A stretch of 64,000 bases of DNA from Galbula dea (GCA_013399015.1 VWZX01019989.1:100191-164190), one strand, 5' to 3'; shown: positions 1 to 13,460, counted from the stretch's first letter. Translations and numbers: made by a program. The notes: a model not told the origin generated them from the letters alone.

Positions 1-3000
1 TTACAAGCTATATTCCCCAAACCCTAATACTGGATCAGCAGTTTAGTTACAAAAATTCTGTGTTTGGAGGTGGACAAATCCAGATGTCTTTCAGTTTTGG
101 TAGTGGTCAGGCGAAACCCTTCTGCACTTGTTTGTAACCTTAACCCTAGCTGTTTGAATAGATTAGATAAGTGCAGTACAAAGCATGTCAGAGAATCCCA
201 GAACCTTCCTTTCCCACACAAAAGGCATTTGAAGTATGGTAGAGCATATTACACTCTAAACTTACTGAGATCAGCTTTGCCTCCTTCACTCCCACTGCTG
301 CCAGTTTTTGACAGCTTACTGCGGGATATAATTAGGGATTTAGTTTCTGTTTTTTCTTTCAGGCATATATTTACCTCCCCTCCCCCCCTGCACTCTGCTC
401 TCCCCCAACAAATTGAGTCATTATTTTGTTTCCTTTTGAGTTCTGCCCTCAATAAAGTTTTGTGGATATTTTTGAGGGCACACTAGTTTCTACTAGGAGT
501 GTAAACTGGAAATGGCAGCATTATAGATATTCAGTATGGCTATTTCACAAAACGCCGTTGTCTGCTGCTTGCCTTTAAATGCATGTATGCACATGCATAT
601 CCATGTATACACAGAAATACATAAAGAAGCCAAAAACATAGCTATGGAGCTGCTAAAGAGTAGAAGGTATTTATAGTTTAGCCTTTTAATGTTTTAACAG
701 TAATGGTTAAGCACTAATCCTTCCAAGAACTGCACATAGCATTGAATAACTGGATCACATGGGAAGCATCAGCTTGTCATCTCTCATCCTACAGAGTGCT
801 ACAAAAAGCTCATCTGTGCTTTCCTGAGCAGAAGACATTTCTCCCCTTGCTCCCATTTTAAAGTACAGGCACAATTTCTCCTTCCTTCCTCACAAATAAG
901 CTCTTTTCTTACTCTCACCTGTTAGTTTGGGTTGTGTTTGCCCTGCTGAAGCCCATGCTTAGCCCACTGGATCTCTTGAGCTGCCACCCTCCTTCTCAGT
1001 AGTTCTCAATCCCTACTTGTAGACCTCCTTGCCCTGTAGCCACAAATCTGTTTCCCCTTGCCTACCTTGGAAGCAGGAACCTTCCCAGCTCCACCAGGTA
1101 TGCTTCGGTCTGTAGAGAACCATTTCTGTAAAGCTCCTCTTCACCTGCTCATGCAGCCTCAGCTTAACAGATCTCTACTTCTCAAGGTTCAAGAGGTGCA
1201 ACCCCCTTCACCAATCACATGCTAGCCCAGGCAAGCCCACTTAGTACCAACTCCCCCCAGGTGCCTTGCTTCCCCCATTCCCCTGGGCTGAGCTTGCCAT
1301 TTCATCTGCCGGCATGTCAGAGCCCATCTTTCCAGGTGGGCAGGCCAGCTGCAGGTGACAGCCCATCCTTCCTGAAGCCCCAGGGCCCCCATCTAGTTGT
1401 ACTTACCCTAGCAGGTGGGACAGATGCCAGTACAACAAGAAACACATCCAAACCCTTGTGAAATGAAGCTTGTTTGTGAAACAAGTCCCTGGACTGAAAG
1501 CAGAGATCTTGCGTGCCTATGAGCACAATGCCAGGACAGCTAAGTGAGCATGTCCAGCCTGCGGTGCCCAGGGCACAGAGAAACACTTGCCCATGAAACC
1601 TGGAGCATGAGAGTTAACAAGGCAAAGCTGTCACTGTCTGCTGCCCAGGTAGGGCAGGAGCAATCTTCTCTGCATGAAGGCTTTTGCCCTGAGCGACCCA
1701 GATGGATACTTGATTTTCACTCCATGTCCTGTCATAGAAGTGGAAAACTTTTCTTGCAGTGGAACAGGTGACTGTGATTGATAGGAACAAGACTGATTTA
1801 GCTAATCCTCAGGGCTGACCACACATTAATTATGCAAGTGACACAAGCATTGGCTTACCCTTAGAAGGGTAAGGTGAATGTACTCACAGGCCAGGCTGCA
1901 AAAATGTGGGGTTTTTTAACCCTCTACCTTTGATCTCACACACTGCCATCTAACTCAGCCTTTCTGTGGAAACCAAATTAGGAGACATTGTGTCATTCCT
2001 AAATCCTTGCTGCCACCCTGAGCCATCCTGAACTGGGCAACATCAGTCAAAGAGAAGTAGCACTGGGCCCTGCTCAAACCTGGAAGGGCAATGCAGACAG
2101 CAAACATCCTCCTTGGCCATGGCCTTGAGCTTCATGCTCCCTGTCTAACAGAGACCAGCCAACAGAGCCCTAAGCAAGGTGTTCGTGGGATTGTACAAAA
2201 ATTATAGTCAAAGCAACTGTCTGGCCATGTTCCTTTCTTCTCTTTGGCAGGCAAGTCTGTCAAAGAGAGAAAGTCTTGCCTGTGAAACACAGTGCTCTGT
2301 GGCAGAGCCCAGACACAGTGCTTTCATCTCTGACAGAGTCCACAAACCTTAGGAGGTTGGAAAGCAAAGCAAACATGATAGGAGTGTGCCTGGCAAGGAA
2401 AGGGAAGGCAGCACACTGCTGTCTTCTTGCATCTTGAATGACCTCAGACTGAGCTACTTGGCTGAGAGTGGTGCTGCACTGGTTCAGTCATGTAAAAGCT
2501 TGCTGATTTTCCCATGCTTGGTAGCTGTTGGCTGCCACCACACCCCAGCAATGCAGAGCAAAGAGTGTCCCCTGCATCACTGTGGAGGCAGTGAATGGGG
2601 AGCAGACCCTGGTGAAGAGCAGCCCCATGGCTCTGTGTGGCAGAAGGGATGTTGGAGCTGTGACACCTGGGCCAAGCACCTCAGCAGAGGCTCACAAGCT
2701 GCCTGGTTTAAATGAGGGCAGCACTGCATAGGGCTGTTGGGAGCCTGCCATGAGAGGTCCTCAGCCTCAGGCTGCCACACAGTCACCTTCTGGAAAATAA
2801 ATGGCCACAGTCTTCTTTGGACTCACCTGATCTTAAACTCGTGAATGCCAGTGATGCTTGCCATAGTTACAAGGCTAGCAGTGCTGCCTGCTCTATCCTG
2901 GTCTCTCTGTGAGCATCGCATGTGTCCTGCCTGTTTTGCCCTAGGGTGAAGCTTTGTGTCCTTCATTCTTGCACATAAACTATGACACACCAGCCCATTC

Positions 3001-4400
3001 ACTGCCCTCCAGGCTGGGCTGCTCTTTGGAACACTCATGTTTCTTATGATAGACTATAATTACCGACCTTCTTAAAATGAAGTATTTTATTTGCTAGCTG
3101 GAATGTGGAATTAGGGAGAAAGGGCCCTTAGACAGCAACAGTGCATACAAGTTCAGGTTCATCTGGTGCTATGTACCATGACCAGGTGAGTTAGAGGAAG
3201 GCAATGAAAATAATCATGGCAAGTGTACCCTAGCATTGAAAATACAATCTGAGTGCAGCAGGAAATAGATGTCCTCCATCCTGGCCATGCAGCAGAGATG
3301 CAGCAGCATGGACTTAAATGCAGGATAGCAACTAGAGTGGGAGACCATGGGGATGCCTGAATGGTGCTACCCCAGTTTTGAGGTTGTACCACTTCAGTTC
3401 TGTGGTGCCTAAGTAACTATGTTAAAGCTTGCATAGCCTCCAATTATTTCCCCCCACCTCTGTTTTAACCATGTTTTTAGAATCTTAATTTACCTGTGTC
3501 CCCTCACTCCAGTCTCCACTTGCAGCGATGCTTTTGCTGTGATTCTTCTCCTTCTTCCCCTTCTTCTCCTCGATTGTTGCTATGTGTCTAAAGAAATATT
3601 TGTGTCAACCTATCTCAAGTTTTCCTCCATCCCTTTCTCAATTATTTCTTTGTTTCATATTTAAGCATGAATTCTCCTGGTACCCCTAGGCTGATTTCTC
3701 CTTGTTGTCAAGAGCAGCCAGTGACATTTATTTGAGCAGGGCTCCTCAGGGAGACGACACCAACATGTATTAGATGGTTGTCACTGCTGTCCTGAATGCC
3801 CTTTCCCAGTACTAAGCATCTGGGTTTTGTTTGAGCCCATGTGTTGATTAGCTACATCCTCAAAAGTAAAGCTATTTTTGATTTTTAAAATAAAGTGGGG
3901 TTAATACAGCCATTTGTGGGTACAGCTTATTCAGTATGCTTCACACTATTGACAGGTAGCACCTGGCTCATCACTGGTGGGCACAGGTAGGAATGAGGGA
4001 CTGGTAATGCTGAGCACCAAGCCACTTTGAAATATGATGTGTCAACTCATTAGTGCTGCTGCTGTGACAGATCCAGTCAGCCAAGCTCAATTTGAAGCCA
4101 TTATTAGCAGGTCACGAAAGGCCCCAACTAGTGCTTTCAGTAAAGTTGGAACTTTAGGGCTATTCACACCAATTTAAAGTCACTGTCCCATCAAGCAAGC
4201 TGGGCAGAGCCCTCTCTGTGTGCCTTGGCTGAGCTCGGGAAATCGAGGGAAATCCATGGGGTAAAAGCCGTAACTGATGTTCAATTACTTACAGCAGACA
4301 AAGTATGAGGAGCCAAATGTCCAACTCCAGATGAGGAGCCACAAGTCAGTGCTTTGTCTTAGCTCTGTGCCAGCCCAGTCTTGACGAGCCTAGAGAGATC
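1..4400. other. Intergenic sequence, no gene recognised
   Basis: Only short, low-complexity open frames are present, and none resembles a protein I recognise or shows a convincing exon with splice signals. No CR1 or LTR end is evident. In mammals the gene beyond TMEM121B is HDHD5 (CECR5), but I see no HDHD5 exon here; it may lie further left or be absent. Distal regulatory sequence cannot be excluded. Confidence 0.5.
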
Positions 4401-4814
4401 GGGGAACTGAAGTACTTCTCGTTTTCTGGAGAGGGTACTAGGGTATTGTGGCATGTCTACGGGTGACTCGCCCAGGCCTGCTGGCTGCATTCACGGGGGT
4501 CTGGGGGAGCAGGAGGCAGCCGTGCCATGCCCCCCGAGATCTGGCTCTATCGCAGCCCCGGGGACAGAGAGGGGGGAGTCTTCCTCCCCTTTCTCTTCTT
4601 ACACCGCTCCTCCCTTCCCCCGGCTGCACAGCCGCTCTCGGCTACCCCACGCCCAGCCCACCCACCGCTGCCACACAAGACTCCCGCCCCGGCCCCGGCA
4701 GCTGCTACGGCTGCGGCTCGGCGCCGCCCTCGGCCTTCCCTGCCGCCCCCCGCCACCTCCGGCCGCTCAGGCTCTCCGCACCGCTGCCGCCGCCGCTGCC
4801 GGTGCGGCGGCGCG

Positions 4815-5212
4815 NNNNNNNNNNNNNNNNNNNNNNNNNNNNNNNNNNNNNNNNNNNNNNNNNNNNNNNNNNNNNNNNNNNNNNNNNNNNNNNNNNNNNN
4901 NNNNNNNNNNNNNNNNNNNNNNNNNNNNNNNNNNNNNNNNNNNNNNNNNNNNNNNNNNNNNNNNNNNNNNNNNNNNNNNNNNNNNNNNNNNNNNNNNNNN
5001 NNNNNNNNNNNNNNNNNNNNNNNNNNNNNNNNNNNNNNNNNNNNNNNNNNNNNNNNNNNNNNNNNNNNNNNNNNNNNNNNNNNNNNNNNNNNNNNNNNNN
5101 NNNNNNNNNNNNNNNNNNNNNNNNNNNNNNNNNNNNNNNNNNNNNNNNNNNNNNNNNNNNNNNNNNNNNNNNNNNNNNNNNNNNNNNNNNNNNNNNNNNN
5201 NNNNNNNNNNNN
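4815..5212. other. Assembly gap (398 N) inside TMEM121B
   Basis: A run of 398 N interrupts the extremely GC-rich 5' part of TMEM121B, flanked by CGC/GCC-rich sequence on both sides. Such sequence often drops out of bird assemblies. The true length is unknown. The start codon and N-terminal part of the protein probably lie in or next to it. Confidence 0.95.
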
Positions 5213-6066
5213 AGCCCCTCGGGCCGCCGCCGCCGCACCCGCTGCTATTGCACGGCCCCCCCGGCGGCCGCGGGGCCGGGGGTCGCGGGGCCGGGGCCCC
5301 CCATCGCGGCGGCGACTTCGCCTACGCGCACCTCGCCTGGCTCATCTACTCCATCGCCTTCACGCCCAAGGCGGCGCTGATCCTGGGCACCTCCATCCTG
5401 GAGCTGATCGAGCTGCGCCTGCCGTTGGGCACCACCGGCTTTCGCATCACCTTGGCGCTCTCCGCACCGCTCCTGTACTGCCTACTGCGAGCCATCGGCA
5501 CCGAAGGTGCCGGGCAGTTGCTCCTGCCTCCCCAGCCGCCGCCGCAGCACCGCGCCGCCGCCGCCTTCCTCGCCACCTGCCTCGATCTTCTCGACAGCTT
5601 CTCCCTGCTGGAGTTGGTGCTGCAGCCCGGGCGTCCGGCGCCGCTGCCCGCCCCGCTGCGCTACCTCCTCATCGCCGTCTATTTCCTCTGCCTGGCCTCA
5701 CCGGTGCTGTGGCTCTACGAGCTCAGCGCTGCCCGACCCCCAGGCGCCGCCCGCCTCGCCCTCCACCTCCTGCTGCCCGCCGGGCTTCTGGACGCCCCGC
5801 TCCTGGCGCTCCGCTGCCTCCTGCTCCTGCGCTACCAGCAGCCGCTCTCCCTCTTCATGCTGAAGAACCTCTTCTTTCTGGCCTGCCGCGGCCTGGAGGC
5901 GCTGGAGACCTGCTGCCTCCTTCGCCCCGCCGCCGCCCCGCCGCCCGCCAAGTACGGACCCGCCGCTGCTGCCGCGCCCGCCGCTCCGCTGGCCCACGGG
6001 CTCTCCGACGCCGACGTGGGCCCCCACGGGTACGTGAACGCCTTGGCGGTCACCGCCCAGGGCTGA
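5213..6066 (+). CDS. TMEM121B: TMEM121B (CECR6), 3' part of a single-exon membrane protein gene
   Basis: The frame after the gap is open for about 283 codons to a TGA at 6064-6066. After a Pro/Gly-rich lead-in, it has the TMEM121-family core beginning FAYAHLAWLIYSIAFTPKA, then hydrophobic segments near GFRITLALSAPLLYCLLRAI, LRYLLIAVYFLCLASPVLW, ALHLLLPAGLLDAPLLALR and LFMLKNLFFLACRGLEALE, so it is a polytopic membrane protein. An Ala/Pro-rich tail follows. Human TMEM121B has about 578 residues, so roughly the last half is visible. The upstream part of the same frame (4453-4814, then N) is open but low complexity; I do not trust its first ATG. The gene converges with IL17RA, as in human 22q11, which supports TMEM121B over its paralogue TMEM121. 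No molecular function is well established. Confidence 0.85.
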
Positions 6067-7740
6067 GCCCGTCGACCCCGGAGGGGCTCCCGCCGCCTCC
6101 GGGTCCGCTCCCGGCAGAGTCTCTCTGCGTTTCTGCTCAGGTTCCCACCGTCGTGGCCGAGCAGAGGAAGGGAACGCGGGTTCCCCGGTCGGACTCTCGC
6201 TCTCCTCCTCCCTTTCCCGAGGGCAAATCCAGCAGTAGAAGCTCCAGTAGAAGCTCGGTGCGAACCCGACTACCAGCAGGAGCCTATGGCTGACGCTCGT
6301 CCCTGGAAAACGCACCAAACGTGACAAGTCTTCTTCTAGTGCTTCTGCCTCTCAGCGCTGTTTGGAGAGGCCCACTCCTGCTCCCTGACAAGATATCGTG
6401 TTGCTTTGTGACCATAAAGGTTTAGTTTTAATTTTTCCTCCTAAACAAAAGGGACTGGTAGATTTTGGTCTCCTCCTTTAAGAACTCCTGCTGACCACAA
6501 GGAAGAGAGTGAGAGGGGCTGTGACCAGCAGAGACGTGCCTTTGGGGCACGGGCGGGACAAAAGGAAGCACACTTTGGTTTTGCTAGGTCTTGCAAAGCT
6601 GCCACCTCTGTTCCCAGCGGCAGAGCTGCAGAGGGCCTTTGTGCGCCCACGGGCAACCTCTGGGAGCACGCCGACCAGCTGGTCATTTCAAGCCTAGAAG
6701 CCACTTGCTCCAAGCTGAAAATGTCTACCTCTGTGCTTCAACCTTTTGCATCTTCTGTTGACTTCACACGTGAAAGGAATACGTGAATCTGGCATGGACA
6801 TAATCCAGGGGTTTAGATTCCATTTCACTGTCCCCTGAGACATTTATTTCTGGTGAGAACAGGGTTTACAGCAGCCTACTACTTGCTTCAGACAGCAGTG
6901 CCCTGGTGCTTGGGCTCTCATTCTCTGTGAATATGCATGTTTATGGGATCAGTGTTGGGTTTTCTTTTACTCAGAGTGTAGGGTCTCCTTTACATAGGCC
7001 GGGAAGGCTGCAAAGACCTCCTCCCTCCCCCTTCCACCTCTGCTTGAGAGAGCAGAGACCGGGCTAAGCCTGCAAACTGGCCCCCCTCAAACAGCAGAGT
7101 AGATGTCAGTGCTGCTTGGGGTGGGCCCTGCACTCATTGAACCTCGCTTTTCAGCACAGAATGCAAAGTGCTGTAGGAGCCCTCGGGGCATAGATGCTCC
7201 ACAGTGCTGGTAAAAGCCCAGGTATCATCATCCTGTCCTCCATGTGCATGTGGTTAAGGGTAGGTGAGGAAAATGTTAATTTTTAGTAACCTCTCATAGA
7301 AATATAGTTATCTTTGGTTTTAAGCTTCATGAATGTTCAGTGGGGGTTAAGGCCTGCTCTTCTTCCTGGTTCCAATTGCTCCTGAAACCAGCCAAATGGC
7401 AGCAGGAGCACAGAGGCCATGTTTAGAGGAAGGACTTTGCCCCTCCCAGGCTTACATTTTCTTATCTGGGCAAGGCTGCATTCACTGGGAAAATGGCAGC
7501 TCCCTGTCCCAAGCCTTTTCCCAAGTAGTCCTGTTGGGAGGGGGAAATAAAGCACAACCAACTGCCACCCAGACCCAACCACAAGGCTGCAGGCACAGCC
7601 CAGACTTCTGCATACATATTCATTCTCTCATTCAGGGCTCAGGCTTCAGTAAGGCTGAGCCTCTGTCCCACCTCCCTTTTCACAGAGTGGGATGAACTGC
7701 CTGCTCCAGTGGACTGCTATAATAAAACGTTTACAGTCTG
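6067..7740 (+). other. Candidate TMEM121B 3' UTR
   Basis: No coding exon is seen after the TMEM121B stop. The first canonical AATAAA hexamers on the + strand are at 7546-7551 and 7721-7726, so either could end the transcript. The interval is unique sequence without recognisable repeats. The extent is inferred from the hexamers alone. Confidence 0.35.
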
Positions 7741-9389
7741 GTAACTTCCAGCTCCCACAGGAAGAAGTGGGTGTGCCATGGGGCTCTTCTCCCCCAGCTC
7801 TTGGGTGGCTGATGAGTTTCAAGGGTCTAGAAAATCCCCTTGAGAAGATAGAGCAATAGCACTGTTCAGTTCAGATCTGCAGCGAGGATGGGTGACTTGC
7901 TGCTCTCCCCATGCCAAACAGAGAGTCAGCAAAGGCTAAGCTTAACTTTCCCACCAGTGCTTTATTTTTAACCTGAGCTCTTACATGGGCAATTGTGTGA
8001 ATTTTGGCCAGTGGCCTTTCTCTTCAGTAACTTATTTTTGTCTGGACAATCTTGGTGCTGTGAGTGACTGTGATTGTAAAACTTGGTACTGTGAACTTTT
8101 CCTATGTGATGTGAGACGTGTCGAGGGGATGCTAAGTTCCTGGCTGAAGGAGGTGCAATTACAGATCTATTGTGTTTGTACACATACTTGTTTCCTTGCA
8201 CAGGAGAAATGAGATGATACCATGAGGATGGTACTCCATGCTTTAGTCAAACAGCTGAAGAAAAAAGTAAACAACTAACTTTGCCAAAAACAAGGTGAAG
8301 GGAAAAAAAGCTATTCACCCCCAACTGTTTTGTTGCTCCTATGGCCAAGTTCATGATAGTACCAAAGTGCGCAGAACATCCCTAATACACTGAAGTGTAA
8401 AGCATAATTGAGACTCTAGAAGAATTACAGCAGAATTGTTAACACATTACTTCAGTACCCATTTGTAGCATGTAACAAAGTTGCTGTTTGAACAGTGAGT
8501 GCCTTTTTCCATTTAAGACATTGAGAAAATGGCATATTTAAAACATTGACAGTGAAATCACCGTTCAAATCTGTCTGTGGATGCAAAGGTTGCCTGGGAC
8601 AGATAACCCTGCAAAAATGATGCTTCTGTTACATACAATTCCTTTGTAGAAAAAGTGGTTCTTTGTAGTGCCATGGTTTCTAGGTTGTTAGTAAACGTAC
8701 TGTTGGGAGAGCGTAAAGCTCTTACAGTGGCTGGTTGTACAGAAGTCCCCTTGCAACTCTGTGCCTCTTACAGAGAAACACTTAAAGTTCTTCAATGTCT
8801 CATTTACAAGCCTGCCCCTCCTCTTGAATCCCCTTCTCTTGGTAATTGTGGTCCCACTTCCATTTAAACTCTTCTGCTATGTAACAGAGTTGTTTTCAGA
8901 GGAGACACAGAAATACCATTAACGTGCAAACAATACCTCACCTGATGCACCAACTGTATACACTGCCAACACAAAATTACTGGCCCAGGTCACTAACTCT
9001 TTGCCAAACAAAGTTGTGCCATAATAAGACATACTTCCCCGGGATACTATTACAAGCCTTGTAATGCAACTCTGCTACTTAGCATTTTACTCTTCTCTCT
9101 TGGCTGTCCTAACAAGAAAGATGACTACTCCCAGAATGGGAAACTGAAGTGAGAGATTAGGCCTGTGGCCAATGGACACTTGGCATCCCCCCTGGCATTA
9201 AACAGAACTTGTATTTTTTAAAAGCAGGATTGTTAAAATAAAATTAGAAACTTGTGACTGATTTTCCTCCACACCCTGCCCCCCCCCACACCTTAAGTCT
9301 TGCTGGGCCATTCAGTTCTGCATTCAGGGACCACCAGATGCATTAAAGTTACTTGATTTCCTCATGCTAGATTCCTAAAATCCAACAGG
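7741..9389. other. Intergenic, no feature recognised
   Basis: This is AT-richer unique sequence with only short chance frames. I see no exon, repeat end or structured RNA. A short C-run is present near 9285. Confidence 0.4.
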
Positions 9390-10945
9390 GGACCGTAAGT
9401 GCAAGGTCCCTCTCACTGTAAGAGATGATCAGGTTTGTGACCACCTGAGGAACCTGAACATACACAAGTCTATGGGACCTGATGAAGTACATCTGAGAGT
9501 CCTGAGGGAATTTGCTGATGTAGTTGCCAAACCATTCTCCATGACATTTGAGAAGTCCTTGTAGCCAGGTAAAGTACCCAGTGACTAGGAAAAGGGAAAC
9601 ATTGCACACAAAAAGTGTAGCAAGGAGGACACCAAGAACTACTGACATGTCAGCCTCACCTCTGTGCCTGGGAAGATCATGGAACAGATTCTCCTAGAAC
9701 CTATGCCAAGGCACATGGAGGACAAAGAGGTGATTCAAGACAGCAAGCATGGCTTTACCAAGGGCAAGTCCTCCTTGACCAACCTAATGGCCTTCTATGA
9801 TGGAGTGACTACATCAGCGGCCAAGGGAAGAGTGATAGATGTTATCTATCCAAACTTCCACAAGGCCTTTGACCCCGTCCCTCACAGCACCCTCTCTAAA
9901 TTATGGATTTAATGGGTAAACTGTTCAGTGGATAAGGAATTGGTTGGATGGTCACATCCAGAGGGCAGTGGTCAACATCTTGATGTCCAGATGCAGATCG
10001 CTGAAAAGTGGTGACCCTCAGGAGTCTGTATTGGGACTACTGCTGTTTAATATCTTCATCAGTGACAGTGGGATCAATTACACCTTCAGCAAGCCTGCAA
10101 ATAACACCAAGCTGAGTGGTAAAGTTCACATGTTGAAAGGAAGGGATGCCATGCAGAGGGACCAGGACAAACTTGAGAAGTGGTCTTGTGTGAACTAATG
10201 AGCCTCAACGAGGACAAATGCAAGGTCCTACACCTGGGTCAGAGCAATACCCAGTATCAGTACAGGCTAGGGGATGAAAGGATTGAGAGCTGATCTGTGG
10301 AGAGACTTGGGGATACTGGTAGATTAAAAGCTATGCATAAGCCAGCAACGCACATCTGCAGCCCAGAAAGCCAACCATATCCTGGGCTGCATCAAAAGAA
10401 GTGCAGCCAGCAGCTTGAGGAAGGCGTCTCCCTTTCTACTTTCCTCTGTTAAGACCTCACTTGGAGTACTATGTTCAGGTCTGCGGCCCCCACTGTAAGA
10501 AGAACATGGACCTGTTGGGGTGGGTCCAGAGGAGGGCTATGAAGACAATCAAGGGGCTGAAGCACCTCCCCTGAAGACAAGTGAAAAGTTAAGGTTGTTC
10601 AGGTGGAGAAGGCTCTGGGGAGACCTTGTTGCAGTCTCTGAATACTTAGAAGGGGCCTGTAGAAAGACAGGGACAGTCTTTAACAGGACCCGTTGCAGTA
10701 GGACAAGGGATTCTGGTATTAAAACTAAAAGAGTAGATTTAGACTAGATGCAAGGAAGAAATTTGTATGACGAGCATGGTGAAACTCTGGAACAGGTTGC
10801 CCAAAGAGATGGAAACATTCAAGGCCAGGTTTGATAGGGCTCTGAGCAACCTAATCTAGCTAAAGATGTCCCTACTCACTACTGCAGAGGGGTTGAACTA
10901 GATGACTTTTAAAGGTCCCTTCCAAACCAAAACATTCTATGATTT
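9390..10945 (+). mobile_element. CR1 LINE relic with decayed reverse transcriptase
   Basis: This is a 5'-truncated CR1 non-LTR retrotransposon on the + strand. Translated pieces match the CR1 reverse transcriptase across frames: a 'MGPDEVHLRVLREF'-like stretch near 9476, HGFTKGKSSLTNLMAFYDGV near 9750, and FHKAFDPVPHSTL near 9855. The downstream RT and C-terminal region runs through about 10750, and the CR1 3' end occurs near 10910-10945 (GGTCCCTTCCAA, then ATTCTATGAT). Stops and frameshifts break the reading frame, so it is inactive. It lies between TMEM121B and IL17RA. Confidence 0.88.
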
Positions 10946-12489
10946 TCTGTCTGGATTTTCCCCCCCTCAAACTTACTGTGAGTGAAAGCTAATACTAAAG
11001 ATCTAACACCAAGGGAGTTACTTGAGAAGGGAATGACTAAGGCAAGAAAATCGAGATGACACTTCTGAACTTCCTATTTAAATGACTTATACGTATTCAT
11101 ACCACCTGAAAAGGGCTCATGGGAAAAAATAATCAAGTTTACATGCTAATTGATAAAAGAAACTTAAAAAGTGGGATCATCAAGATGACAATTACTCATT
11201 TAATCTGAGAAATGGGTTCTTACTGGAGAAGCACTGAGATCACAGCTGCCTCTTGCTTAGCTCCTGCTGGGTGAGGCCTCTGCACACAGGAAACAAAGGC
11301 AGCACCTAGTCTTAAGTTTGGATCTATACCAGGATTGTCTCTTTGTTAGTCTTCCTAGACATCTGGCTGCAGAAAAGGCACATGCTCTTAACAGTCCTGC
11401 CTCACTGAGTAGAAGTTACAAACATTTCCCTTCTTCAACATACACTTTGAAGGACCATGCACTTCCCACACATGAGGGCTGTCAGCTGTAGCCAGCTCAA
11501 CTAGATACAGCTGTAACACTTTGCAGGAATATTTTGGCATTTGTCAGCCAGCTTAGTTCTGGCTCTCAGTTTTGCCTCAGATTTCTGTAAGAAATACTAA
11601 CTTAAGGAAGCAGGCAGAATTGAGGACATAAAAGTGTTTAAGTGAATATAGCCAAAAGTATTCTTGTTTTCTAATTTAAGGAACAAAACACAAGTTACAA
11701 ACAACTATAAAACACACGTAGTACAATATTGGTTGCAAGTAAAAAGAACAGATTATCTTCTGAGATATCAGATTTTAAAAAAGCTGAAATAAAATTCAAG
11801 ATATTTTGAGAAGCTTAGGACAGAAAGATGACAAGCTTGTCTGAACACAAAGGAGAAAGGCCGGGATATATTTACAACTGACAGGTTGTTATGCAATGGG
11901 CTGGACTGCAGAAACCACAGTAACTAAAGAGTAAACCTCAGCCTTAACTAGTCTGTTGAGTGCTACCAGTCAGCGCTACATGGGCCAACATACAATTACT
12001 CACAGGGAACAGTTTTTTCTAAAAAACCCTAAAGTTTTAAAAAACACTGGAACTGATACTGTTACCATCACTGCTCCTGGAAGATGAACCCCTTGGTCTA
12101 CTTCACAAAGGTTAACCTGAGTTACATTGTGTTTGAGATTACCCCGTAAGTCTTAACACTCATTCTAGCTCAGCCTCCCCAACACAGTTAACGATATCCA
12201 TTGTAAAACAGCATCTGCTGAAGCTACACTTTTTTCTCCTCTCCAAAATAATCTTTCATTTCCTTAATTATGCTTCTATCTACATCTTCAGTTCAAGTCT
12301 TCCTGATGCCGAGATGTCCAAAAGCAAATAGCACTGCATTATAGAACATAGATTCTCTTTATTCAGTAATTTTGTATTAAGCCCCAGCTTCTTATATAGT
12401 ATAAGCAGCCTGGATCCCATTTTTTGGTCCATGACTCTATTTTCCCCATTCCTCCCATTGCTGCTTTTAAAGCACATATCTCCCAGCAG
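10946..12489. other. Spacer between two CR1 copies, no gene recognised
   Basis: AT-rich unique sequence with no coding exon, LTR or RNA gene that I can identify. A T-T-T-A-T-T motif near 12357 reads AATAAA on the - strand, but it is 1.7 kb beyond the IL17RA stop, with a CR1 between them. It is only a weak candidate for a distal poly(A) signal. Confidence 0.35.
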
Positions 12490-13460
12490 GGACAGTAGGC
12501 AGACTTATGGAGACGTCTAACCAGTACTTTTCAATATATTCATTAATGACCTGAAAGAGGGAACACAGAGTGCTCTCAGCAAGTTTGCTGATGACACTAA
12601 ACTGGTGGAGTGGCTGACACACCAGAGGGTTGTGCTGCCATTCAGAGAGACTTAAGACAGGCTGCAGAGTTGGGCAGGGAGAAATTTAATGAGATTCAAT
12701 AAGGCCAAGTGTTAAGTCTTGCACCTGGGAAAGACCAACCCCAGGGATCAGTATAGGATGGGGACTGACCTGTTGGAGAGCAGTGAAGGGGTGAGGGATC
12801 TGGGGGTCCTGGTGAATGGAAGGATGACCATGAGCCAGCAGTGTGCTCTTGTGGCCAGGAGGGCTAATGGGATTCTGGGGTGTATTAAAAGGGGTGTGGT
12901 CAGTAGGTCAAGAGACTTTCTTCTTCTTCTTTATTCTACCCTGGTGAGGCCACATCTGGAATACTGTGTCCAGTTCTGGGCCCCTCAGTTTAAGAAGGAG
13001 CCTTGAAAAAGTCCAGCACAGAGCCACCAAGATGATTAAGGGAGTGGAACATCTTCCTTATGAGGAAAAGCTGAGGGAGCTGGGTCTCTATTTTGGAGAA
13101 GAGGAGACTAACAGGTGACCTAATTTGTGCTTTTAACTATGTGATGGGTGGCTGTCAGGAGGGGTCAGGCTACTTCTCAGTGGAGCCCAGTGACAGGACA
13201 AGGGGCAATGGTTACAAGCTGAAGCACAGGAGGTTCTGTGTGAATACATGTAGAAATTTTTTCCCAGTGAGGGTGACAGAGCACTGGAACAGACTGCTCA
13301 GAGAGGTTGTGGGGTCTCCTTCTACAGAGGTATTCAAAACCTGTCTGGACATGCTTCTGTGTGACCTAGGGGGACAGGTCGAGGGAATCCTGCTGTGGCA
13401 GGGGGGTTGGACTAGATGATCTTTTGAGGTCCCTTCCAACTCCTAATGTTCTGTGATAAT
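12490..13460 (+). mobile_element. CR1 LINE, 3' portion
   Basis: This is the 3' part of a CR1 element on the + strand. The frame at 12719-13006 reads the CR1 RT C-terminal region (GVRDLGVLVNGRMTMSQQCA, then YSTLVRPHLEYCVQFWAPQF). A further piece at 13093-13419 ends in the conserved 'FFPVRVTEHWNRLLREVVGS'-type tail. The canonical CR1 3' end follows at about 13425-13455 (GGTCCCTTCCAACTCCTAATGTTCTGTGAT). The frame is shifted between the pieces. It sits about 650 bp beyond the IL17RA stop codon, antisense to that gene. Confidence 0.9.

Larger units (their letters stand above)
4440..6150. promoter_or_regulatory. CpG island covering TMEM121B
   Basis: GC content and CpG density rise sharply at about 4440 and stay high to about 6150, across the gap. 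The island covers the presumed promoter, 5' UTR and whole single-exon coding region of TMEM121B. No TATA box is obvious before 4440. The transcription start cannot be placed because the GC-richest part is missing. Confidence 0.7.

Noticed and set aside
4453..4814. ATG at 4453 as the TMEM121B start
   Set aside because: In frame and open, but the encoded stretch is unlike the family and looks like 5' UTR. The gap prevents a decision, so it was not annotated as coding.
5698..6327. 209-codon - strand frame opposite TMEM121B
   Set aside because: Shadow of the GC-rich TMEM121B coding strand. No recognisable domain; Gly/Glu/Arg-rich composition expected of an antisense frame.
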